DNA from: Cryptomeria japonica
Lineage: Eukaryota; Streptophyta; Pinopsida; Cupressales; Cupressaceae
DNA length: 64,000 bases
Assembly: GCF_030272615.1 (NCBI RefSeq)
Contig: NC_081409.1
Location: 874,808,594 to 874,872,593 of the forward strand
Reading direction: 5' to 3'
The notes under the pieces are model-generated. The model was not told where the DNA came from and did not search any database. It worked only from the letters and a program-made list of their open reading frames with translations. Made by a program: the position numbers and the translations under genes. Below are positions 35,284 through 47,132 of the stretch, piece after piece (the stretch's first letter is position 1; each line of letters begins with the position of its first letter).

Positions 35284-36851
35284 TGTTGGCATGATTGGCA
35301 TAACTGATGATGATGTTGACATACTGGTATAAGGATTGTTGGTGATGATATGTTGAAGGACTGTTGGTGATGATATACTTGATATGCTAAGGAGAATGAT
35401 GGCATGCTGATGTATAACCGATATAGATTGAAATATTGGTTGGTGACTTGGTGATCAGTTATTTGTGTTGTCATCGATGGCAACTACGACAATTATTTTA
35501 TTCTTGATTAATTTTTCATTTAGGTTTACTAGTGTGAGATGAACTGTGCAGCTGACAGACAAACTAACAAATAGGACTTTAATCGATAAACATGAAACAG
35601 TGTTATACTTAAGCAATTGGTTTTGAAGATTGATGAGGAATTAGGTGTTGCGGTTTGAAACATGTGTTTATATCATTGTAATAAGTCTATGACCAGAACC
35701 GCAAAATGTTTTGATAACCGGAAGTCATGTCAGTGATTTACTCTTGTATTTTCAGTAGGGTTTTAGCAAGGTTTTAGAACCAGTAACGAGATCTCTTAAC
35801 TGGTGATGTTTTATGGTTTGGCGGTAAATTTCATGATGTCCATAACTTGATGGTGACGTGTCACAACCTGTGTGAGAAATTAAAATACTGTTTTGGTGCG
35901 ATTAAGGATGAAATTTCTTGGAAAGCAGCGAAGTGCTTAGCATAATGTTTTAAGGGTGTGACTGCTTATCAGATCAATGTGAGGTGATGTGTTATGATCA
36001 TTCAACGACTATAATTGTCTTGAAATTTGTTGTAATGATTTGTGATGATCTATGATGTAAATTAATTTGAATCTTGATGTATCTAGGGTTTTGTAACCAA
36101 CAAATATGTAAAGTGTATTTAGGTCAGTTTTGATGAAGTTTATTGTGTTATTAATCTAAGAAAAGAGTGTGTAGCCGAACCAGAGGTGTGTGTCTGCAAG
36201 AGTGAATAAGATTGGAGTTGAAGTGGATCTAAACAAGAAAGTAGGAAGTGATATTTCCAAACCGTTCATCTATTGTTCCCTAATAGTTACAGCAAGTTCA
36301 AAATCCCTTAATCGAGTAGTTCCTAACAGGCCTTGTTCATGTAAATCCCTTAACCGGGTTGCTCAACCACTTGAGTTTAAATCCTCCTGCGAGGTTGCTT
36401 CTAATAGGGAAAAGCTCCTAATAGAGCTCATATTGTAAATCCCTTGACCAAGTGACTCCTAACAGGGTCTGGTCCTAACCAGGCATCATTGTAAGCTCCT
36501 AATCGGGCTAGGATCCTAACAGGGCGCATTCTGAAAGAGTGCATTATTTTGTGGGTACCAATTCCCACCATGGTTTTTCCCATTTGGGTTTCCACGTGAA
36601 AATATTGGTGTTCATATGGTGATTGATTTGTGTTTGTGTTAGGTTGATATCTTTCTATTGCATGCATGATATGAAACACTTAAATGAGCAGTTTGGTAAA
36701 TCTGATTAGTAGATTGATTTCAGTGGCTACCGGTACTGGTTATGATCTATTTTGGTGAAGTATTGATCAATTTGGTTTAAGATTACAGTTTCTTGCTAAT
36801 ATTGATTCACCCCCCCCCCCTCTCTGTATTAATTGAATCCTCTAAATAACA
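35284..36851 (+). repeat. 3' LTR of element F
   Basis: 1,568 bp, uninterrupted, TGTTGGCATG to AATAACA. It matches 21389-22948 plus 30756-30799. The C-tract stem here is TAATAT (36797-36802) with GTATTA (36826-36831), which pairs with one G-T. Confidence 0.93.
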
Positions 36852-36856
36852 AGTTG

Positions 36857-38106
36857 TAGGATCATAAGCTTGAGAAATCTGAGCTAACTGTCCTCTACAA
36901 CTATCTATCTGCTTGTCTATCTAAGTAGTAAAATTGGTCAAAATTAGACAAGACATAAATTTCACGGCCTTCTGCTAAGGCCTCATTAGTTAGTTTTAAC
37001 TCCTTATCTAGTTGGGGCTTATAATTAATAATCATTTGCAAAAACTATTTGAACTTTAGCATTTTAAAATTCTCAATAGTTTGTCGGGTTGATGCCTTAG
37101 TCAAAGAATCAAACTTGGGGGATATATGATCTATTAAGTTGTGAAGCTTACTAGATGAACTGGTGTTTATGTGAAGTTGCAGTTTCGGTACCACCTGTTC
37201 CAAAACTTTAACCAATTTTTCAATGTCTCTTCTCTTCAGATTATATTTGTGCTAGCTCCTGACTGGCTTGTGCTTGGATAGTAGCAGCAACAATCATCCT
37301 CTCTGTCGAAGACATCTGATTGAATGGTTTATCAAAACTGATATTGAACTGCGGAAAACTCCCTTGGCTTTGAATTTTAGTTGTGTCAATTGCCACAAGG
37401 ATTAGAGTCTCTGTTGCCTTACCCTTTCCTTTGTCTAGTTCTTCTTGTTTCTCTTCTTCCTTTTTCTCAGTCTCAATCTGTCTGAATTTCTCTTCTTTAG
37501 GTGCCTCATGTGCACTGGTGTCACCACTTGGTGCACCATCCTATGCCTCTGCTGATTCATTATTTTGTTTAGCAAGCTCAACCTCAACAAAGTCCAAAAT
37601 TTGTTGTTCTGCAACATCCTGAGTATCCTCTTCCTTATTTACATCATTAACCGTAGGATTTTCTGACTGAGGGCTTCATCTTGTGAGACAGTTTCTACAA
37701 GTTGGTTCTCAATAAGAAACTTCTTCCAAATTTCACTAGTTTCTATCCTTATTTCTCTAACTCGACCAATCATTAGACTATTTACTTTGTGCTTACTCTT
37801 GAATTCCTTTTTATTCACTAACAAAATTAATCTGTCAATTTCCTCTATAGTGATACTAGTGCACTGATTAACCAGTTCACTCTCCTTTATTTTTCTATAC
37901 ATTTGGCTAGCATATTTTCTCCTAGCATCAATTAAACTATACAAATCTTTGGGAAGATATTTTTCTAATTCAATCAATGCTTTACTAAATACATCCATGT
38001 ACAAAATTACAACTTTCTCAATCTGCCTTTGATCCTTAACATCTATATTCTCACAATGTTTAGAGATGTTCTTCAAATTTCCATCTTTAATAATTTCATC
38101 AATCAA
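36857..38106 (-). pseudogene. Element C ORF2, central fragment
   Basis: A 155-codon open frame (37639-38106) encodes LPKDLYSLIDARRKYASQ and ITIEEIDRLILLV, aligning with LPSELYSHIDNRWKYAMD and SVAEIKEHLSTY in D ORF2 and with SNYLYNILLDKW and SIDDISALVG in B ORF2. Downstream on the minus strand comes an acidic/Gln-rich linker (about 37400-37640) and a helical piece with LVKVLEQVVPKLQLHINTSS (about 37100-37230), the counterpart of B 10018-10377. The upstream boundary is abrupt: only 37 bp of LTR remain beyond it. Confidence 0.7.
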
Positions 38107-38143
38107 CCATCGAAGATCACTGGATGAGTGTCAATTGCCAACA
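38107..38143 (-). repeat. Remnant of the 5' LTR of element C
   Basis: The 37 bp ending TTGCCAACA match the outer end of C's 3' LTR (20751-20787). TGTAG follows at 38144-38148, 4/5 identical to GGTAG at the other end of the element. Confidence 0.65.
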
Positions 38144-38148
38144 TGTAG

Positions 38149-38815
38149 CTCTCAAAATATTCCCCAATTCTCTTGTAGTTAGCATATCATTTTCTATTAT
38201 ATAGACAAATTGGGGAATAAGAATTATGGCTAATATACTTTTTAGGTTAACAATGTGAACACGTGCATGTTAACTATTTATATATTTTATTATATGTTAC
38301 ATGTGCAATTAATGAAATTATTCATAAGTTGTGTTTAAGAAAAATAAAGGGAGCAATGAAAAAAGAGGTAGCATCTAAAATGATCAAGTTATTCACCCTA
38401 GTTCATGTAACCTCAAAATTATCTTGATTTATTATTTTTTATTCACATTATATTTTAAAATAATTTAGTAATTAATATAACCCAACTCTACAATGACTTG
38501 TACATGAGTATGAATAGAGAAACAATTTGATTAGGTTATTTTGTAACTAGAACTGTGAGTTGTTTAAACTAAATATTATACCTAATTTGTTGCAAGAGTC
38601 AAGCAAAAGATCTCAAACATTATACTTTATTTAAGTGGATAAAATATTAAGATATTTCATACTTTTTAAAATCCCAATAGAGGTCCAATGAGTTGCGATC
38701 AAGTTCTTAAATCACTGTGTTCTCAATGAAGATGCTAAAGTTTAAATCTCTAAAACTAATATATAAGGTGGAATTTTGAACTTGTAAATTATATGAAATG
38801 TATATTAAAAAAAAG
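38149..38815. other. AT-rich spacer
   Basis: No ORF, LTR or structured repeat is recognisable. An A-run near 38807-38814 precedes the LINE target duplication. Confidence 0.5.
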
Positions 38816-38832
38816 CAAGAGATGTGTATGTG

Positions 38833-40466
38833 GATGATCAACATATCAATAAATTTGTGCTTGTTAACACACTAAACATAACGCCCACTCTCTCGCTCTG
38901 GTGGCCAATGACTCTCCCAACCAAAAGAATTTGAACAACGTGACTTTGTCTACAACTCCCCCTGGATCCTTTGCCTCCACGCTAGTTGGTTTTCCCCCCT
39001 CCCTGCACAGGTGTTGTTGATACCGTTAGTGCCATTGTTTTTGCTAGGGTTGGGTTGGGTGCATCCCTTGTGATACCCTTCCTTTGAGCATTGGTGCTGA
39101 GGATTTTCTACCTAGTTTTGCTTCTCGTTTTGGGGACACTCACACTGGTGTTGTCTCCATTGCTGTTGTTGGTGACCTAGCTGTGGGTGCTAAGCCAAGA
39201 CCTTCCTCCTTCATTGGTAAGCGTAGATTTGCTCGTGTGGCCAAATCTGCTACTCGCCCCTACAAGGGAGTTCATCCTCTTCCTTGTGTCAATTCCTCCG
39301 CTATGGTGGTATGTTGATAGGATGTTGTTGACAACATTGGTTTCTACCAACATTGTGCACTGGTGTGCAAATTTGTTGATTGTGGCCTTCGCTCCCGGAC
39401 CTTCATCATTGGGTGAATGACTCTTGGAAGCCTTTGGTTTCTCATAGAATTGAGATTTTTCCTTGTACTAAAGGCTTTTTCAATGCTTCTTTTGCCTCTT
39501 CGTCTAATCGTGACTTGATTTTAGGCAAGTTGTGGGTTTGGGGAGATCATTCTCTCTTGGTTAAACCATGGGCTACTTTTAACCCTCTTAAAGAACCTCT
39601 TAATGTGCATCTAATTTGGGTCTGTCTTCCTAATCTTTCCCTTCATTTCTAAGAGCATTCTTTCTATCAGGCCATTAGTAACTCTATTGGTCACTTCTTA
39701 AAGGTTGATGATGCCACGCCCTTTATGGGTCATTCTACCTTTTCCCGCATCTTAAGTGACATTGACATCTCCTCGCCTCTCCCTGGGGATGTGGTTCTTA
39801 TGGTTGTGGATAGGCCTTGGATTCAACCATTGGACTATTAGGGCCTCCCCTTTCACTGCCGAAAATATTTCTCTACGGGCCATTTAGCTTCAGATTTCTC
39901 TCTTCCATGTCAAAAAGGTGTTTCTATGTGGTGGAAGGATGCTACATCTGATCACCTGACAATCAATGCTTCTGACGCTGATTCGATTGACTCTTTCCAA
40001 GAGGACGACGCCTCTACCCATGATGAGGTGGTGCCTCTTACTACTATTGATGTTTCTTTTGACCCTCTTGCCATTGTTGTTGAGGCCTCCTCTGTTCCTA
40101 AGGCTTCAACACCTTTTGCTCCTACTCTGCAGCCCAATCTTCTTCTAGTGATTCTACTCCTAATGTTGTTTTGCAGGAGTAGCCCATTGCTATCTCTGAT
40201 AGAATCCTTGTGGAGGCCTCCCCATTTGATTCTTCTTTTGATGGTCCTAATGACAGTATCACTTGGACTGTGGTTTATCGCAAGTGGAAGGGGAAGTTCT
40301 CCCCCCTTCCCCAAACCCCTCCTTTCCAAGGCTCTTGTGTCTCTCCCCTTCCTTGAATTGGGTTTGGGTCGTTGCTAGTTTGACAGGTCATTTTTCCTGT
40401 CCGACCTTATATTTTTGGGGCTTGCTCCCCTGTTTTGTTGTTTCTTGTTGCTTTCTTAATTAAAAA
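38833..40466 (+). mobile_element. L1-type LINE copy with ORF1 but no ORF2 (HAL1-like)
   Basis: Bounded by CAAGAGATGTGTATGTG (38816-38832) and CAAGAGATGTGTACGTG (40467-40483), a 17-bp duplication with one mismatch as expected for LINE insertion. It contains a decayed ORF1 from about 38901 to 40370 and a short 3' tail (TTGACAGGTC... to TTAATTAAAAA) with no RT or endonuclease between. Nothing in the spacing suggests a later insertion. The precise 5' end is uncertain because 38833-38880 looks like ordinary AT-rich DNA. The A-run at 40484-40493 follows the right duplication, so the tail assignment is tentative. Confidence 0.65.
38901..40370 (+). pseudogene. LINE ORF1 (DUF4283-like domain and degenerate CCHC)
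   Basis: The RNA-binding ORF1 protein of plant L1 elements. Reading begins at GTGGCC (38901), probably a mutated ATG, with ANDSPNQKNLNNVTLS. After frameshifts comes GFFNASFASSSNRDLILG, LWVWGDHSLLVKPW and VHLIWVCLPNLSLHF, the DUF4283 pattern. Then GLPFHCRKYFSTGHLASDF (about 39840-39898) is a CCHC knuckle with two Cys lost. An acidic C-terminal part and WTVVYRKWKGKF follow. At least four stops or frameshifts are present. Base composition is more GC-rich than the flanks. Confidence 0.72.
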
Positions 40467-40493
40467 CAAGAGATGTGTACGTGAAAAAAAAAA

Positions 40494-43400
40494 TGACAAG
40501 ATTAGAAGGAAAGAACATCAAAATTTAGATTATATAAGAACATCATGGAGAATTGTATGTCTTATTATAAATTAGTTCACCCTTCATTAACAACATAAAA
40601 ATTGGAAGCTAAGAACAAGGAAACTTTCAAAGGTAACAATCTAGAGAATAAAAAAGATATATTTTGTAATTCTTTCTATTAGTTTTGTTTGTTGGAGAGA
40701 GAAATAAATTACATAAGAAAGGAAGAAGAATCAAGATATGAGCAAGCAGAAAATCTATCAAGATATGAGCAAGCAGAAAATCTAGTGGCTTTCAATACTA
40801 TTAGGAATAATTTTAAATGTGGGATATTAAAAGTTGAATATATTTTATTTTTTAAATTTGTACCTCTCTATGATTATTTCTATTTGATGTAAAGGAAAAA
40901 TATTTTATTTAGATCTTGAATTTGATAAAATCAAAAGAAATAAATTAGCAAACGAAAAATACATATGTATGTGAATAGATTTGTTATATGAAAGTGAATT
41001 AAAAAATCTTAAGAATTATATGTTTGAAATCATCCATGAAGTGGTTAGGAAAAGGGATAAACTAATTTTATTATATATTACTTAATTAAAGAGTACAATT
41101 TAGATTTGATAGGTTTAGCTCAACAACACACCTTAACACAATAACATGCATTTCACATGTGCATGCAAATATTGATTTCTTTATTGAAAATATGACTTGT
41201 TGCATAACAAAAATATGGCATACAACATGCAACACATTACAACTTGATTCCCCTTTCTTTAGGAGCTTTTTGCCTCTCTATAGCTTCCAAAATTGTAGTG
41301 GTTTCTACATTTCCCCCTTTTTAATATGACCTCCCCAATTTTTCCTCCTTTTTCCCTACCTTGGAAAATGGCAAAGATATGCCCCAAAGGAGTATTTTGA
41401 ATTTTTTATTTCCCTTAAAAATGTAGTAGAACTTTTGGATGCCATAACTTTTCACTCAGTTCCTTGATTGAGCGCTTTTTGTAAATTGAAGTGCTTGACA
41501 AGCTCTACAATGCTAAAAAATAGTACATAGATTTTTGCCAACTTTGAGACCTCAAAATGTCATTTAAAGCCTCAAAATCCAATCAAGTAGAATCTTATAA
41601 GACTTCATCTTCAATTCTAAGATGGATTTCTAAATGAAATTTTTTTATAATATGTGATTTTCAATTTTGGAGTTCTGAAAATATTTTCAAGTCCATAGAT
41701 GCTCAAATAAAAAATAAAAAAAATTGAATGTAAAGGCTTTCACAAATATTTTCAATTTTAAGATACTATGCAAGATTGAACTTCACAAATATCAGCTAAA
41801 ACTACTAGATATTAAAGTAAAACATCTTTTTGGGTGATGCAAGATTGTTGTAACACCTCTAGATGCTCCTACATCAAACACTTGAGATAATTTGAGAAGT
41901 GATCTTGTGACATCTCCAATATTTGAAGAAAACCAATACATTCAACTTCTACTCTAAAAAACCATAATGATTCTTCAACAAGTCTTCTTTTCCATTTAAT
42001 CGAACACAAACACCTTGTTATTGACCATATGAATGAATATAAAAAAACCCTGGAAAATGTTTCCACCATTGGCATGTACTTAAACAGCGTCTTTTTATAG
42101 CTGTAAACCCATCAACATTTACTAACAACAACCTTCTGGTTTGACCTTGTAAACATCAACAGCTGGAAGGCATGGGGTTCTGCAAATGTTTGTAGGCAAC
42201 TTTCTAATATAGTAGTTGGCAAAGACTTGTTCAAAAAAAAGTTTGGAAATAGCAATTATACAGACAATGCTTATGCCATATAAATATCAAATCCTTAGGT
42301 TGGTCATCAGATTATAGAAAAAGGATAGAGTAACACGGCAAAGAGTAGGGATGCCCATCTCATCAAATCTACAATAAAGACAAGAACAATGCATATAAAT
42401 ACTACCCAAGGCTCTGACAAAATAAGATACAAGGATAGAGCAAATGATGCAGAAATATGATCAAGAAAACCAAAAATGAGAGAATCATTGGGACCCATTT
42501 GCTTTCAGCCCACGGTTTGTGTTCATTCATTCATCTATCTGCACGTTATTTCATGTCACCATCTCTAAAATAGCTTTAGATGCATCTGGATGCATATTGT
42601 TCTCTCAGGTGTAAGAGATATATTCCTGTATAAAATTGAAAGGAAAACAGAATGTTTTGGAATTTTCTACCAAGTTCATACAGGATATGACGTAGGGAAG
42701 AGTTTTGGTCCTTTTGCACCCTTCTTTCTTTCCTCAAAGTATGTCTTCTTTGACTGGTTTATGTGGTTTGCTTTCATGTGTGGCCAAAATTAGGATAATG
42801 GGAAACTTTATAACATTTTCCTTAAGATGTAATTTTTTTATTAAAATTATTGATGGTGTGAAGTTGAGAAGTTACTGTTTTGGGTGTGATTGAAGTTAAC
42901 ATTAATCTTTAAGGCTTTTCAGAAGAGGAATTATATTGTTAGGTGTGTGTGTGTCTCAAATAGTTTTAGATCAATTGACAATGGTGATGGAATGTTTATC
43001 GATTATGTCATTCACCAATGTTCAAATTTCCTTAAAGATGATTAGACCAAGTTCAACCCTTGGGTGATAATGATAGTGGGATCCTCTATTCCTAGTTGCT
43101 AAATGATGATAAATGATATAGATGTATACTTACTCACCATGTTGTAATCAAATTATTTAAAAAAGGATAGAGATGTTAATATCTATGTATTCCAACTATT
43201 TTTATCCAATATTTTTTTTAAGGCAATAATAGATTGCAGGCCAAGACAATAATTTATAGATGGTAGTTGGGTTCGCAAAAAAAAATACCCAACAAATGTC
43301 AAAACAAAGCTCATGATGATAAATTCTTCAATCATACCATCATCACAATTGGAAAATGTTCTATAATAATGTGAGAATAATATGTTGATGATATGACAAT

Positions 43401-45916
43401 TCCTAGATGAACCAACCATGCATATTTTGACCACAATCATAAACAATGAGAAAATAATTGAGATAACATGTTGCGCTATAAATATTATTGGTATCATCAT
43501 GTTATAATGGTATAAAAGGAACTTGTAGTGTGATGTGGGATACAATGTCATTCCTTTTTTTCCTTGGGATGTCTTAGAAAGCTAAGTGTGAGTGAATGAT
43601 ACAAGGGAGAGATGTATGCAAAAGGTTGCATCCAATTTTTCATGCTAGCTAGTTACTATGTATGCATCAATTAATCTTTGTATAGGGTGAACGCACAAAG
43701 TTGGTTCCCACTTTTTGGTACGTCCTAATTTTTGCTGAAATCATACATTTTAAAAAATATATAATGATTTAAGCTTTAAGAGGTCCCATTTTAAGTAATT
43801 AATTGAAGACAGTTAAATCAAAGGCTCTTAGATCAAAATTTCTTGGATAGAACCTCTCTACTTCTAAATAATACTTGCAATGGAATCTCCTTTGCATCTA
43901 TCAAATGTTGATAAAAAACCAATTTTACATTAGCTTTTGGGGGATCAAATTAATTCATTTAAAAGTTTTTTTTTTTTTAAGTATTTAGTCCTTATTATAA
44001 GATTTCCAAATAGTATAACCTTTAATATATTTAATTTCATTAATATATTTTTATTTTATTTCTTATGAATGTAGGTTTTTCACCGAACATGAACTTCTTT
44101 GTTCAATGCATTGGGAAAAATAGTAAACTAATTCAAAAAAATTCTGAAAAATATCTATGCACTAGGTATTGATGTTTTCTTTCTAACAAAAAAAAGAAAA
44201 TTTAATTTCGATATATATAAAATAGGTTATGTGTTCAAACGTACCTATATCTAAATTATAATTAGTCGAACTTCAAAACTTAATAAAATGAAAAATATTC
44301 AACATATCACTATCAAACCAACTGCATGCCCTGGGCATTGATGTTACAAACCAAAATTCAAAAGAATTAAGTTTTTATCATTTATAGAAAAAAAATTATG
44401 CGTTTCAGGATACACATCACTCTTAGAAAATGTTGTTTGCTGTAAAAAACTACTTTTTGAGGGAGACGGAAAAATCAATAAAATTTTATTCAAACAAATT
44501 TGAAAAAAATATATTTAGAATCTACAAACAAGATGTTAAAAATCACTAGTTTATACTATCTTCAAATTCTTAACGGTTTAAAAGTTATAGGTGTCGGAAA
44601 GTAAAGGTTTTTTTCAAAATATTCATATAAGTGTCAAAGATGGTCAAAAAGTGGAAACCAGTATTGTGAATTCACCCTATACTTCTGTAAAAAATGCCAC
44701 ATGGGTTGTGCATACTATAGGTATGCCTTTGCCATGTGAGCTACTCACTACGTGCACCTATACAATGTGTATGAGCTAGTCACATCAAGTATAGGTGGTC
44801 TCTATTCCTAAGCTAATCACCATATGGACCTTTGAGGTGTATAAGAGAGAATTGAATTTTGTGTGTATGGAACAAGTGTGATTTGGCCACATTGAGTATT
44901 GATTATATATTCTTGAGAAACTGACTATGTAAACTTGTCTGATCTATTACTAGTTCATATTAGAGATTTTGATGCACTTCAAAAGATCTCAAAAAATTAT
45001 AAGTATCAGAACTTATTGGAGGGTGACCACTACCTCCATTGGAATTCCTAAGCATTCCTTTTCTTAGGGGTGAAGGAGGGAACAAGAACTTGTTAAGGGT
45101 TCTTAGAGTTCCTAGAACCTACCAAGCCTTTAGCAATGCACAAATCAAGGCTTTTGATGCATTTTGAAATCATTAGGAGCCCCTTAGTCATTCAAAACTT
45201 CAAAATTTTATGTGTTTAACTACGTTGGGAAAAAACTGAAGATAGGCACTCATCAATGGTGGGAGGAACCAGAACTTGTTAGGGGTTCTTGGGCTCTTGA
45301 AATGCCCCAAACCTCTAACTTATTTTTGGGCTCTTGAAACGCCCCAAACCTCTATTTTATTCTTGAGAGGGATGAAACTTTTGATTCTTTCAACTTGGAC
45401 AAAAATTATTCTAAAAGAAAAGATTAGCAAACATCAAGAGATACTAAACAAAACTTAAACATGAACTTAGAAATATTTTTTGGTTAATGCAAGATATCTT
45501 ATGAAACCAAATGTTCTTGCACCAAATCAAGATTATGGCATAGAGATTATGACAAGGCTATGGATGGTAATATTATCAACCTAACACTTATATATTAAGG
45601 TTACTTGCTTGACTAATTAGCTTAGGTAGTAATCACATTGGCTTGAAATAATGGTTCAAATATTAGATAGGTAGAAAGCTCACAAGAATCGAGATAAAGT
45701 AAAGTATCTTACACTACTAACTCACTGTAATTATGTTTTTCGCTAAATCTAAATGCAATTACCTTGAACTTATTAATTGGACTTTTAAGCTTGCGGGAAG
45801 GGTTGTCTATTCCTACCATTAATACATCACTTGTTGTAAAAATATTTTATGTATATAAATTATGAAGGAAAATAACCGTGTGGTAGAAACTCTCTAGGGA
45901 TGGGTGATTAATATTC
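40494..45916. other. Anonymous AT-rich region
   Basis: No gene is supported over 5.4 kb. Small repeats: a perfect 27-bp tandem pair (40731-40757 and 40758-40784), a 37-bp tandem pair with one mismatch in its core (45291 and 45328 starts), and diverged copies of GAACTTGTTAGGGGTTCTT near 45086 and 45273. Around 41836-41876, TGATGCAAGATTGTTGTAA...GATGCTCCTACATCA resembles the LTR end of chromovirus E, possibly an old related LTR. CCCTT at 45917-45921 starts the next insertion. Confidence 0.5.
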
Positions 45917-45921
45917 CCCTT

Positions 45922-47127
45922 TGTTTCAAATATGAGTTCTTGTTGTCATTGATGTCAAACTTGTTGATCTAGATGAGCAACATGGTTACATTCTTGGTCT
46001 AAATGTGATCCGGTATAGTGTAGTTATAGTGGAATAACAACGTGATCATGCAGATATGTGGAGTCTATTTGTGGTTGTTTGAGAAGTCTTATAATGGTGT
46101 ATCTTTAATTTTTTGGAGATTTGGTGTTGGTTTCTAAGATCCATAGTTGGTGTTTAGACAAGCATGATTGATCCAATGTCAATGTGTGGGAATACGTTTC
46201 ATTCCTATACCTGCTAGTATTTAGGTGATGTTGTTTGGTTATTCAGTTTTATTGGTATTTGTTGATGCTAAATTGGGTATCCACAAGTATGCTTAGTAGT
46301 CCTCTCTGAAGGTTGTGTATTTAGTTGTGTCCATGTGGTTTAACAGTTGTATCTTTTGCACTTTACCTATAATGTTTTGATTTGTGCGATTGTGTGTGGA
46401 TCTATGGGTAATGTTTTAGGATCAACAAGAAGGTGTGTCAACATGGTGTGAATTTTCACACATGTCATTTTCTCTTCTAAATTACAATGGATTTTGTTTT
46501 TGAGCCAATAGTTATGTATTTACACATTAAATCTAATTAGGTCAACCTAATTGATGTAATTGAGGTTGTGGGTGGTCTATAAAGGATGTAATCATTGTTT
46601 GAAGGTAGACAAAAGTTGTGTGTGGTGTGCGAAGTATATGTGAATCAATACAGTGGTCCGAAAGTGTTTCAAAACAGTGATGAATATAGTTTCTGACATG
46701 TTTTGAATTGTGAACTGTGATCAACATTTCAATGGATGTGGTTCTTTATAGTTCAACCCTATAGATGTCTTTTTATCTAGAGTATTGTATCTTGCCTTGA
46801 AGATGTGATCATCAGTGTTTGTAAGTCTTTTTAATATCTTACCCTAAGGTTGTGTTCCTTATCTTTTGAATTCATTGTAGGGGTAGTGAGATCCTTGGCA
46901 TTTAACTTATTTATTCATATAGTGAGATAGTTCTCACCATGGTTTTTCCCAGTTTGAGTTTTACACATAAAAATCTTGGTGCTCATGTGTGGTTACTTTT
47001 GTCATTTCAGTTACTTACTTCCATGCATAAAGTATATCGAATGAATGATAAGTATAAAGGTTAATTTTGATTAAGTTTTTGTATATACTGATTAACACCC
47101 CCCCCCAGCATCTGGCAGTGTTCAACA
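45922..47127 (+). mobile_element. Solo LTR 3, TSD CCCTT
   Basis: TGTTTCAAATATGAG (45922) to GTGTTCAACA (47127), 1,206 bp, with CCCTT at 45917-45921 and 47128-47132. The 3' part has the shared block (CTCACCATGGTTTTTCCC, 46933 on, then AAAAATCTTGGTGCTC) and a C tract with arms ATACTG (47085-47090) and CAGTGT (47116-47121). No internal sequence adjoins. Confidence 0.9.
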
Positions 47128-47132
47128 CCCTT

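Larger units (their letters stand above)
21389..36851 (+). mobile_element. Element F: Ty1/copia LTR retrotransposon, carrying nested element G
   Basis: LTR starts at 21389 and 35284 share TGTTGGCATGATTGGCAT, and LTR ends at 30799 and 36851 share CCTCTAAATAACA. A perfect PBS (30802) and PPTs (35108-35133, 35267-35283) are present. The internal order gag, protease, integrase, RT, RNase H is copia. Flanks AGCTG (21384-21388) and AGTTG (36852-36856) differ by one transition. Element G (22949-30750) sits inside the 5' LTR. Multiple stops and frameshifts inactivate pol. Confidence 0.92.
18631..38143 (-). mobile_element. Element C: second pol-less LTR element, heavily interrupted
   Basis: The 3' LTR is 18631-20787, itself split by a solo LTR. 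PPTs follow at 20788-21005, then ORF2 C-terminal sequence to 21388. The interior is interrupted by element F (21389-36851) and resumes at 36857 with ORF2 sequence up to about 38106. The last 37 bp, 38107-38143, match the outer end of the LTR at 20751-20787 (GATGAGTGTCAATT...CCAACA). So most of the 5' LTR, ORF1 and the N-terminal part of ORF2 are deleted. Flanks are GGTAG (18626-18630) and TGTAG (38144-38148), a 4/5 match to a TSD. Confidence 0.8.

Noticed and set aside
39926-40378. 150-codon plus-strand frame as a host gene
   Set aside because: It is the C-terminal part of the LINE ORF1 pseudogene, downstream of the degenerate CCHC, with a frameshift inside.
41100-41876. Possible complete chromovirus solo LTR
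   Set aside because: Only the end motif (41836-41876) resembles the E LTR. No matching start or TSD could be found, so it is noted only within the spacer.
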